6,677 bases of DNA from Sphingomonadales bacterium. GTDB taxonomy: Bacteria > Pseudomonadota > Alphaproteobacteria > Sphingomonadales > Sphingomonadaceae. Shown here in pieces: positions 1 to 5,292 of the stretch; the first letter of the stretch is position 1; the number at the start of each line of letters is the position of its first letter. Made by a program: the position numbers and the translations under genes. The DNA lies in NCBI GenBank assembly GCA_024636595.1, contig JAGXGT010000060.1, positions 1-6,677 of the forward strand, given 5' to 3'. The notes beneath the pieces were generated by a model. It ran no database searches. It was not told where the DNA came from and saw only the letters and a list, made by a program, of their open reading frames with translations.

Positions 1-2
1 CG

Positions 3-473
3 CTGGAATATGAGCGCGGCGCCAAGGTCAAGCCGGTCGGCGGCTATTTCGTCAAGGAACTCGACGTGATGGAAATCGTCGAGCTGGCGAAAAACTCGGT
101 CCGCAACGGCAAGCCCTTGCTCGACGACCCGGTAATGCGCGACAAGATGACGCAATATATGATCGACATCCAGGCGCTCAATCTCAACAACACTCGCCGC
201 CGGATGCCGCAGCTGATGCAGGACCGGCCGATGGGACTGCCGCTGATGAACAAGCTGGCCCGCACCGAACTGATCCGCGAGCTGACCGAATTCTCGCTCG
301 CTTTTCAGGGCACCAAGGCCGGCTATTATGTCGGCGACGAGAACGCGGTCGATGACGGCTATTGGCATCGCAGCTATCTGAACAGTTTTTCGGCTACCAT
401 CGGTGGCGGTACCTCCGAAATTCAGCGCAATATTGTCGCAGAGCATGCGCTGGGATTACCGAAAACAAGATAG
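3..473 (+). CDS. Acyl-CoA dehydrogenase, C-terminal part (5' truncated by window edge)
   Basis: The frame is open to the left edge, so the true start lies outside the window; 156 residues are visible, the C-terminal alpha-helical domain of an FAD-dependent acyl-CoA dehydrogenase. The second to sixth visible residues read EYERG. In isovaleryl- and long-chain ACADs the helix-G catalytic glutamate immediately precedes an arginine, so the Glu encoded at 12-14 is the likely catalytic base. The C-terminus carries the FAD/substrate signature GGGTSEIQRNIVAE. There the residue before GTS is Gly, not the Glu used by medium-chain ACADs, which fits catalysis by the helix-G Glu. It would introduce a 2,3-double bond into an acyl-CoA and pass electrons to electron-transfer flavoprotein. 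The next gene is a shorter ACAD without a catalytic Glu, so the two probably form one heteromeric enzyme. Family assignment is firm; substrate is unknown. Confidence 0.93.
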   Translation: MEYERGAKVKPVGGYFVKELDVMEIVELAKNSVRNGKPLLDDPVMRDKMTQYMIDIQALNLNNTRRRMPQLMQDRPMGLPLMNKLARTELIRELTEFSLAFQGTKAGYYVGDENAVDDGYWHRSYLNSFSATIGGGTSEIQRNIVAEHALGLPKTR

Positions 474-485
474 TAATTGGGTCAG

Positions 486-557
486 CCGTTAGTCCTGAGC
501 TTGTCGAAGGACGCTTCTCGGCCGAGAACCGTGGTTCGACAGGTTCACCACTAACGG
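486..557. repeat. Palindromic REP/BIME-like intergenic element (family 1)
   Basis: A 72-bp imperfect palindrome centred at 521.5 fills most of the 117-nt gap between two ACAD genes. The outer arms are 486-512 and 531-557, and the core 515-528 (TTCTCGGCCGAGAA) is a perfect palindrome with the same centre. Each arm also folds alone: GTCCT 492-496 with AGGAC 508-512, and GTGGT 531-535 with ACCAC 547-551. The four large-hairpin mismatches at 494/495 and 509/510 against 533/534 and 548/549 are exactly the bases paired inside each arm. The arm core TGAGCTTGTCGAA is, from memory, a frequent dispersed repeat in sphingomonad genomes. There is no T-tract, so it is not an obvious terminator. No exact flanking direct repeat was found. 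Confidence 0.8.
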
Positions 558-590
558 TTCAGGCCAGCAGTTTGGAAATTGAGGGAATAT

Positions 591-1715
591 ATGGATAATT
601 TAGGCACAATCGGCACGACCGAAGAGCAGATTGAACTGATGGACGTGGCGACCAATTTCTGTCGCAACAAAAGCCCAATCGACAAGGTGCGCGGACTGAT
701 CGATGATGATCTTGGCTATGATCCCGGCATCTGGAAAGAAATTGGCGAGCTCGGCTGGCTGGCGATAGCGATACCCGAAGCGCATGACGGTGTCGGGCTG
801 TCGATGGCCGAAGTGGTGCCGATCGCCGAGCAAATGGGCCGCAATCTGATGAGCACGCCGTTTGGCTCGACCACATTGGCAGCGCAGGCGTTGCTCGCCG
901 GCGGCAGCGAAGCGCAACAAGCAGAATGGCTGCCTAAACTTGCGGCTGGCGCAGTGGCAACGCTGGCCTTGCGGGAAGATAATGGTGACTGGGATCTGGC
1001 CAATATCGAAACCACAGCAACCCAGAGCGGCGACACGGTCACCCTGTCCGGCAAGAAGCAGCTGGTGCTCTGGGCCGACAGCGCAGAGCTGATCATCGCC
1101 TCGGTGAAGATGGACGGCGCGGTGCGCTTTGCCCTGATTGAGCGATCGGCACTGGCCGACGGAGCGCTGCGCCGCGAAACGGTGATCGATGAAACCGCGC
1201 GCAGTTATGAAGTGACTCTGGATGGCGTGACCCTCTCAGCCGGTGCTCTGTTCGACGCCGGCCGGACCCGCGAGACGCTGGAGAAGATCGAACTGGCAGC
1301 CGGCCTGATCCATGCCGCCGAAATGACCGGCGGCGCGCAGGCGGTGATCGATTATACGCTGGAATATCTCAAGACCCGCAAGCAGTTCGGCAAGATTATC
1401 GGCAGCTATCAGGCGCTGAAACATCCGACCGTCAACAATTATGTCGAATATGAAAAGGCACGCACGCATCTGTACAGCGCCGCGCATAGCTGGGGCGAGC
1501 AGGGGCGCGGCGAAGTCGCCGTGCGGATGGCGGCAGCCCAGTCCCATTCGAGCTATGCGACCGCTGCCGACCGGGCGATCCAGTTTCATGGCGGCTTTGG
1601 CTTCACCCATGATTGCGATGCGCAACTGCACCGGCGGAAAGCGATTTTGGCAGGGGCCCTAATCGGCGATGCCGCCTATCAGCGGTCGAAGCTGGCCAGC
1701 CTGCTATTTGATTGA
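591..1715 (+). CDS. Acyl-CoA dehydrogenase family protein, probable non-catalytic partner subunit
   Basis: A complete 374-residue ACAD-fold protein. ATG 591 is chosen because GAGGGA at 581-586 precedes it; an in-frame TTG at 579 has no such site. The N-terminal helical domain leads to LGWLAIAIPEAHDGVGL (about 54-70), the beta domain spans roughly 120-225, and the C-terminal domain holds the FAD-contacting RKQFG (263-267) and FHGGFGFTHDCD (332-343). The helix-G position that carries Glu before Arg in isovaleryl-CoA dehydrogenase falls on Ala (ELAAG), and the C-terminal EGTS-type motif is absent (AILAGALIGD instead). Both known catalytic-base positions are therefore empty. This is typical of the smaller subunit of alpha2beta2 ACADs such as the mycobacterial steroid enzyme ChsE4-ChsE5 (FadE26-FadE27). 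The upstream gene probably supplies the catalytic Glu. Alignment of motifs was by eye. Confidence 0.92.
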   Translation: MDNLGTIGTTEEQIELMDVATNFCRNKSPIDKVRGLIDDDLGYDPGIWKEIGELGWLAIAIPEAHDGVGLSMAEVVPIAEQMGRNLMSTPFGSTTLAAQALLAGGSEAQQAEWLPKLAAGAVATLALREDNGDWDLANIETTATQSGDTVTLSGKKQLVLWADSAELIIASVKMDGAVRFALIERSALADGALRRETVIDETARSYEVTLDGVTLSAGALFDAGRTRETLEKIELAAGLIHAAEMTGGAQAVIDYTLEYLKTRKQFGKIIGSYQALKHPTVNNYVEYEKARTHLYSAAHSWGEQGRGEVAVRMAAAQSHSSYATAADRAIQFHGGFGFTHDCDAQLHRRKAILAGALIGDAAYQRSKLASLLFD

Positions 1716-1733
1716 TCATGGCCCGCGCAGCGG

Positions 1734-1744
1734 ATTAAAAAGGA
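1734..1744 (+). repeat. Upstream copy of 11-bp direct repeat flanking palindromic element
   Basis: ATTAAAAAGGA lies 18 nt after the ACAD stop codon and recurs exactly at 1825-1835, where it contains the Shine-Dalgarno site of the crotonase gene. The two copies bracket an 80-bp segment (1745-1824) made mostly of the inverted repeat. Bases immediately outside the shared 11 differ, so the match has defined ends, as a target-site duplication would. The copy is A-rich, which raises the chance of coincidence somewhat. Confidence 0.6.
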
Positions 1745-1752
1745 TATTTGAG

Positions 1753-1822
1753 CTCGCACGAAGACACAAAGTCACGAAGCAGATCACGCCTCACTCTTGG
1801 TGCCTTCGTGTCTTCGTGTGAG
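1753..1822. repeat. Long inverted repeat, intergenic palindromic element (family 2)
   Basis: Arms 1753-1779 and 1796-1822 are complementary at 23 of 27 positions with a 16-nt loop. The core is CACGAAGACAC matched by GTGTCTTCGTG. Translated on either strand it gives the peptide HEDTK, which explains spurious ORFs here. It lies between the ACAD stop (1715) and the crotonase start (1844), ending 8 nt before the Shine-Dalgarno site. The motif family is, from memory, a dispersed intergenic repeat of sphingomonads and relatives. It could stabilise or expose the downstream initiation region. There is no T-tract to suggest intrinsic termination. Confidence 0.8.
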
Positions 1823-1824
1823 AC

Positions 1825-1835
1825 ATTAAAAAGGA
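1825..1835 (+). repeat. Downstream copy of 11-bp direct repeat, containing the crotonase Shine-Dalgarno
   Basis: This is an exact second copy of ATTAAAAAGGA (first at 1734-1744). It sits directly against the functional initiation region of the crotonase gene. The natural reading is that this is the original site and the upstream copy arose when the palindromic element inserted. Confidence 0.6.
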
Positions 1836-1836
1836 G
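1831..1836 (+). promoter_or_regulatory. Ribosome binding site that fixes the crotonase start
   Basis: AAGGAG with a 7-nt spacer to ATG 1844 is the best Shine-Dalgarno site in the window. It rules against the in-frame TTG at 1748, whose upstream AAGGA copy stands only 3 nt away and whose extension would translate the palindromic repeat. Confidence 0.85.
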
Positions 1837-1843
1837 AAATAAT

Positions 1844-2602
1844 ATGTCTGAAGTACTCACCGAAATTCGCGACGGTTTCATCATCGTCACCATCAACCGC
1901 CCTGAAGCGAAGAACGCGATGACCAAGGCGGCCGCAGAAGGTATCCGCGCGGCGATGGAGCAGCTCGACAGCGACAACAGCCTCAACGCGGGGATCATCA
2001 CCGGCGCTGGCGGGACCTTCTGCTCCGGTATGGATCTGAAAGGCTTTTTGCGCGGCGAAACACCTTCGGTCAAAGGCTATGGCTTTGGCGGGATCACCGA
2101 AAAGGGTCCGGAAAAGCCGCTGATCGCTGCGGTCGAAGGCTATGCGCTGGCGGGCGGCCTCGAACTGGCTTTGGCCTGCGATCTGTGTGTCGCCAACGTC
2201 AACGCCAAATTCGGCATTCCGGAAGTCAAACGCAGCCTGGTGGCTGCGGCTGGCGGCGTCATCAAGCTGCAGCAGCTGGTTGGCAAGCGCATCGCCATGG
2301 AATGGGCCCTGACCGGAGATTTCTTCTCCGCCCAGCGCGCTTATGAAGTCGGCTTTGTCAACCGTGTGACCGAAGGCGCTGCTCTGGATGCGGCCATCGA
2401 GCTGGCAACCACGGTTGCGGCCAATGGTCCCTTGGCGCTGAAAGCGACCAAGAAGATCATCAACGAAAGCTATGACTGGTCCAGCGAAGAAGCCTGGAAG
2501 AAACAGGCTGAAATCACCATGCCGGTGTTCGCTTCGAAGGATGCGCAGGAAGGTTCGCTAGCATTTGCCCAGAAGCGCAAGCCGGACTGGAAGGGCGAAT
2601 AA
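1844..2602 (+). CDS. Enoyl-CoA hydratase/isomerase (crotonase) family protein
   Basis: A 252-residue crotonase, about the usual length for a single-domain member. The oxyanion-hole segments GAGGTFCSGMDL (54-65) and GYALAGGLEL (99-108) are present. Glu107 and Glu127 (the latter in FGIPEVKR) align with the two catalytic glutamates of rat mitochondrial enoyl-CoA hydratase, Glu144 and Glu164, so hydratase chemistry is plausible: water addition to the 2,3-double bond made by an ACAD. The C-terminus EGSLAFAQKRKPDWKG follows the usual crotonase ending. Crotonases also include isomerases, lyases and ring-opening hydrolases such as EchA20 of steroid degradation, so the exact reaction is uncertain. It follows the ACAD pair after a 128-nt repeat-bearing gap and is 9 nt from the next gene, suggesting one transcript. 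Confidence 0.93.
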   Translation: MSEVLTEIRDGFIIVTINRPEAKNAMTKAAAEGIRAAMEQLDSDNSLNAGIITGAGGTFCSGMDLKGFLRGETPSVKGYGFGGITEKGPEKPLIAAVEGYALAGGLELALACDLCVANVNAKFGIPEVKRSLVAAAGGVIKLQQLVGKRIAMEWALTGDFFSAQRAYEVGFVNRVTEGAALDAAIELATTVAANGPLALKATKKIINESYDWSSEEAWKKQAEITMPVFASKDAQEGSLAFAQKRKPDWKGE

Positions 2603-2611
2603 GCACCCGCG

Positions 2612-3589
2612 ATGAATGAAAATTTGAAAACAGCCAGCCCGGATATTGTCGATATCTGGGCTGGCGATCAGGATCTGCCTTCATGGTTCGTGCACGCGAT
2701 GGCGGTGCCGCGCGAAGAAGCCTTTGTCGAAGTGGATGGCTATAAGGTCCATTATTTCCGCTGGGGCACGCGCGGCAAGCCGCCGTTGCTGATGACCCAT
2801 GGCTTTCTCGCCCATGCGCGCTGCTTTGCCTTTATCGCGCCGTTTCTGGCGGAAGAATATGACGTTATTGCCTATGACCTGGCGGGCATGGGTGATAGCG
2901 AGATGGTCCCGAACAGCGATGCTGACACGCGGGCAGAAGCGATGGTTGCCGTGGCCGAGGCGCTCAATCTATTCTCTGGCCCGGTAAAACCGAAGATCAT
3001 TGCGCACAGCTTTGGTTCCGGCGTTGCCCTGAACGCAATGGAAATGGCGGGAGAGTGTTTCGGCGGACTGATCATTTGTGACTTGATGCTGATGCGACCT
3101 GAAAAGCTCGCAGCCCATTTTGAAGCTGGCGGCGGGCCACCCGGTTCGGGGCGTTCGGACCGGCGCAACAAGCTTTATCCCGATTATGAAACCGCGCGCG
3201 GACGTTTTGTCCTGTCGCCGCCACAGGAGGCGCAAGAACCGTTTCTGCTCGAATATATGGCCTATCATTCGCTGCGCCGGGTCGAAGATGGCGCGGCGCT
3301 GGGCTGGTCATGGAAATTTGATCCGATGGTTTTTCAGGGCAATGGCGATCATCAGGAGAAATGGCTGCAAACTCCGCAGCGCGTTGTTGCTTTGCAGCAC
3401 CGATTGGCGATCATCTATGGTGAGAAGAGCAAACTTTTCAATGCAGACAGTGCAGCTTATCTGCGCGAACTTGGCGGCAGCCATATTCCGATGATCGCGA
3501 TACCGGAGGCGGAACATCATCTGATGCTTGATCAACCATTGGCGCTGGTGACAGCACTCCGATCGGTATTGGCGCTTTGGGCGAATTGA
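2612..3589 (+). CDS. Alpha/beta hydrolase fold protein
   Basis: A 325-residue alpha/beta hydrolase, without a signal peptide. The core starts with VEVDGYKVHYFRWG (39-52), then the oxyanion-type HGF at 64-66 and DLAGMGDSE (89-97). The nucleophile elbow is AHSFGSG, with Ser133 as nucleophile in an A-H-S-F-G variant of GxSxG. The catalytic His is probably His302 in EHHLMLDQP. The usual acid position after strand 7 reads GEKS (270-273), with Ser where Asp is expected. Asp157 after strand 6 (IICDLML) or Glu271 could serve. The start has no clear Shine-Dalgarno and lies 9 nt after the crotonase stop, so it probably relies on translational coupling. It could be a thioesterase, an ester hydrolase or a C-C bond hydrolase in the same pathway; nothing visible decides between these. 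Confidence 0.88.
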   Translation: MNENLKTASPDIVDIWAGDQDLPSWFVHAMAVPREEAFVEVDGYKVHYFRWGTRGKPPLLMTHGFLAHARCFAFIAPFLAEEYDVIAYDLAGMGDSEMVPNSDADTRAEAMVAVAEALNLFSGPVKPKIIAHSFGSGVALNAMEMAGECFGGLIICDLMLMRPEKLAAHFEAGGGPPGSGRSDRRNKLYPDYETARGRFVLSPPQEAQEPFLLEYMAYHSLRRVEDGAALGWSWKFDPMVFQGNGDHQEKWLQTPQRVVALQHRLAIIYGEKSKLFNADSAAYLRELGGSHIPMIAIPEAEHHLMLDQPLALVTALRSVLALWAN

Positions 3590-3739
3590 TGGCCTGCTAG
3601 CTGATCGCCAGATGAACCGAGTCCGGTTTCTGCGACAATCTAGCACAAAAAACAGCGAATCAGACAAATGCCTGCGACAGCTTTCCCCTATTGGTACCTG
3701 TGACGCCGCAGTTGGCGCCAAATGGAAAAGGAATTCGAC
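3590..3739 (+). other. Intergenic region upstream of the RcnB-family gene
   Basis: This 150-nt gap must hold the end of the catabolic transcript and the promoter of the small exported-protein gene, but neither is clear. A weak 5-bp hairpin (AACCG 3615-3619 with CGGTT 3624-3628) lacks a T-tract. CTGCGACA occurs twice (3630-3637 and 3672-3679). No convincing -35/-10 pair can be assigned by eye. A perfect 10-bp palindrome lies at its downstream end. Confidence 0.4.
3712..3721. promoter_or_regulatory. Perfect 10-bp palindrome, possible operator
   Basis: TTGGCGCCAA ends 6 nt before the Shine-Dalgarno AAGGA (3728-3732) of the RcnB-family gene, where a repressor could block transcription or initiation. 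Ten-base palindromes occur by chance every kilobase or so, and no regulator is known from the window, so this is only a candidate. Confidence 0.2.
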
Positions 3740-4165
3740 ATGAAAAAATTTCTGATGGCTTTGGCAGTCACGACGATGGCTGTTTCCCCTATGGTTACTG
3801 CACAAGCAGCCGCCGCCGTCCACAAGACGGACCAGAGATCCAACTACAAGACGGTCGAGAAGACGGTCACCAACAAGCGCGGCAATCGCGTTGCGACGCG
3901 GACCGTCACGGTGCAAAAGCCTGCGCCGGACCGCTATAATCAAACGCGCTATGCGGAGAACCGGAACCACAGAACCTGGGCCAAGGGCCAGCGGTTTGAC
4001 CGGCGCTATGCGACCAATTATCGAGTAATCGACAATCCCCGCGCTTACCGTCTATCAAATGCGCCGCGCGGCTATCAGTGGGTCCGGTCCGGCAATGATG
4101 CGGTGCTGATCGCTGTTACCAGCGGCCTGATCGGCGCGGTTATCGGCAACGCGATTTCTCGTTAA
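3740..4165 (+). CDS. Small exported RcnB-family protein
   Basis: A 141-residue protein. ATG 3740 is chosen because AAGGA (3728-3732) sits 7 nt upstream and the protein then begins with a canonical signal peptide: MKK, a hydrophobic stretch, and AQA (21-23) as probable signal peptidase I site. The mature protein is basic, with a Lys/Arg/Thr-rich linker (about 30-75) followed by an RcnB-like domain (about 79-136). The domain shows the family pattern: GQRFDRRYATNYRVID, then APRGYQWVRSGNDAVLIAVTSGLI, ending in a hydrophobic Gly-rich stretch. E. coli RcnB is a periplasmic protein affecting nickel/cobalt efflux. This one has only two His after the signal peptide and no metal transporter beside it, so a metal role is not supported. 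It is probably an independent unit unrelated to the catabolic genes. Confidence 0.82.
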   Translation: MKKFLMALAVTTMAVSPMVTAQAAAAVHKTDQRSNYKTVEKTVTNKRGNRVATRTVTVQKPAPDRYNQTRYAENRNHRTWAKGQRFDRRYATNYRVIDNPRAYRLSNAPRGYQWVRSGNDAVLIAVTSGLIGAVIGNAISR

Positions 4166-4188
4166 TATGGACTGGTCCGAATGCAAAC

Positions 4189-4223
4189 AAAAGGCCCCCG
4201 GAAGAGAATCCGGGGGCCTTTTT
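4189..4223. terminator. Bidirectional intrinsic terminator between convergent genes
   Basis: AAAAGGCCCCCGG (4189-4201) pairs perfectly with CCGGGGGCCTTTT (4210-4222) around an 8-nt loop, giving a very GC-rich stem. A run of five T (4219-4223) follows on the plus strand and a TTTTGTTT tract follows on the minus strand. It lies 23 nt after the RcnB-family stop and 17 nt after the stop of the convergent oxidoreductase gene, so it can end both transcripts. Confidence 0.95.
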
Positions 4224-4240
4224 CGCTCGTTTCTGTCCGT

Positions 4241-5218
4241 TTACGCCGCCATAAAACCCTTGAGCCGCTGGTTGATGATCTGATCCGCTTCTACCATGAT
4301 CCGGTCGATCAGTTCCTTGCAGGTCGGGATATCGTTGATCAGGCCGGCGACCATGCCGCAGCTCCAGGCACCAGCATCCATTGTGCCTTCCATCATGATC
4401 TTGGGATAGACGCCCGCGACCTGTTCGATGACATCGGAAAATTGCAGGTCGGCGCCCTTTTCCTTTTCGATCTCGAGCAGCCGTTCGACCGCGGAGTTGT
4501 TGAGTACGCGTTCGGTATTGCGCAGGGGGCGCATGACGAGGCGGGTGTCGAGCTCACTCGCCGCAAGGATCGCCTGCTTGACGTTGTCGTGGACGGGGGC
4601 TTCCTTGGTTGCGATGAAGCGGGTGCCCATGTTCATGCCCTCGGCGCCCATCGCCAGCGAGGCGACGAGGCTGCGGCCATCGGCCTGACCACCGGAGGAG
4701 ACGAACGGAATATCCAGTTCGTCGGCGGCGCGGGGCAGCAGGATCATGTTCGGAATATCATCTTCGCCGGGATGGCCGCCGCATTCGAAGCCGTCGACGG
4801 AAACTGCGTCACAGCCGATGCTCTGCGCCTTTAGCGCGTGGCGGACGGCGGTGCATTTGTGGATCACCTTGATGCCTGCGCCGTGGAGGGCAGGGAGCAC
4901 CTGCACCGGATTGTTGCCAGCGGTTTCGACGACCTTGACGCCGCCCTCGATGATTGCCTTGACCATGCCTTCATAGTCGGGCGAGTTGACCACGGGCAGA
5001 AAGGTCAGGTTTACGCCGAACGGCTTGTCGGTCATGTCCCGGCATTTGGCGATTTCGTCGGCCAGCGCCGCAGCGGAAGGCTGGGTTAATGCAGTGATGA
5101 TCCCGAGACCACCAGCGTTCGACACGGCGGCGGCCAGTTCGGCGAATCCCACATAATGCATGCCGCCCTGGATGATCGGATGCTCGATGCCGAAAAGCTC
5201 GGTGATGCGTGTTTTCAT
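4241..5218 (-). CDS. FMN-dependent NADH:quinone reductase / nitronate monooxygenase superfamily (PA1024-like)
   Basis: A 325-residue TIM-barrel flavoenzyme. ATG at 5218 is supported by AGGAG (complement of 5227-5231) 8 nt upstream. FMN-site features are GIEHPIIQGGM (10-20) near the N-terminus, SSGGQADGR (174-182) and MGAEGMNMGTRF (190-201). His149 in DGFECGGHPGEDD is the conserved active-site histidine; with a three-residue N-terminal offset it matches His152 of P. aeruginosa PA1024. The segments VETAGNNP, HKCTAVRHALKA and FECGGHPGEDDIP also resemble PA1024 as I recall it. PA1024 was first annotated 2-nitropropane dioxygenase and later shown to be an NADH:quinone reductase. The gene lies 70 nt after the ACAD gene. 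A steroid-pathway role like IpdC of Mycobacterium, same superfamily, is possible but less well supported by the motifs. Confidence 0.88.
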   Translation of the reverse strand: MKTRITELFGIEHPIIQGGMHYVGFAELAAAVSNAGGLGIITALTQPSAAALADEIAKCRDMTDKPFGVNLTFLPVVNSPDYEGMVKAIIEGGVKVVETAGNNPVQVLPALHGAGIKVIHKCTAVRHALKAQSIGCDAVSVDGFECGGHPGEDDIPNMILLPRAADELDIPFVSSGGQADGRSLVASLAMGAEGMNMGTRFIATKEAPVHDNVKQAILAASELDTRLVMRPLRNTERVLNNSAVERLLEIEKEKGADLQFSDVIEQVAGVYPKIMMEGTMDAGAWSCGMVAGLINDIPTCKELIDRIMVEADQIINQRLKGFMAA

Positions 5219-5276
5219 GGGATAGGCTCCTGTTCTTGGAAGGATTGGAAGCATGTTTACTCCATCCGGGAATCAT

Positions 5277-5292
5277 TTAATCGCGCGATTAA
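5277..5292. promoter_or_regulatory. Perfect 16-bp palindrome overlapping the ACAD stop codon
   Basis: TTAATCGCGCGATTAA is an exact palindrome spanning the TAA stop (5291-5289) of the minus-strand ACAD and the start of the 70-nt gap before the quinone reductase gene. Length and position suit a dimeric repressor operator for an internal promoter, or a short RNA hairpin. No T-tract follows on either strand. No recognised regulator motif was matched. Confidence 0.35.

Noticed and set aside
486..557. Intrinsic terminator between the two plus-strand ACAD genes
   Set aside because: The hairpin is large but no T-tract follows, and the flanking genes look like subunits of one enzyme needing co-expression.
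474..590. Flanking target-site duplication for the family 1 element, as seen at the other two
   Set aside because: Only a 5-base AATTG match could be found between the two flanks, which is no better than chance.
1734..1835. CRISPR array or attachment site
   Set aside because: Only two repeat copies, 11 bp long, around a self-complementary segment; no integrase, cas gene or spacer structure is present.
1748..1843. N-terminal extension of the crotonase by 32 residues from an in-frame TTG
   Set aside because: The extension translates the palindromic repeat, the nearest AAGGA is only 3 nt from the TTG, and ATG 1844 has an excellent AAGGAG at 7 nt with a normal crotonase N-terminus.
3308..3970. 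220-residue minus-strand open frame across the hydrolase end and RcnB-family gene
   Set aside because: Arg/His-rich, no recognisable domain, lies antisense to two well-supported genes and has no clear ribosome binding site.
3740..4165. Nickel/cobalt homeostasis locus
   Set aside because: The domain matches RcnB in pattern, but there is no RcnA-like transporter or regulator nearby and few metal-binding residues.
4181..4834. 217-residue plus-strand open frame antisense to the oxidoreductase
   Set aside because: It runs through the terminator hairpin and is the antisense shadow of a gene with clear FMN-enzyme motifs; composition (Asp/His/Arg-rich) is that of a shadow frame.
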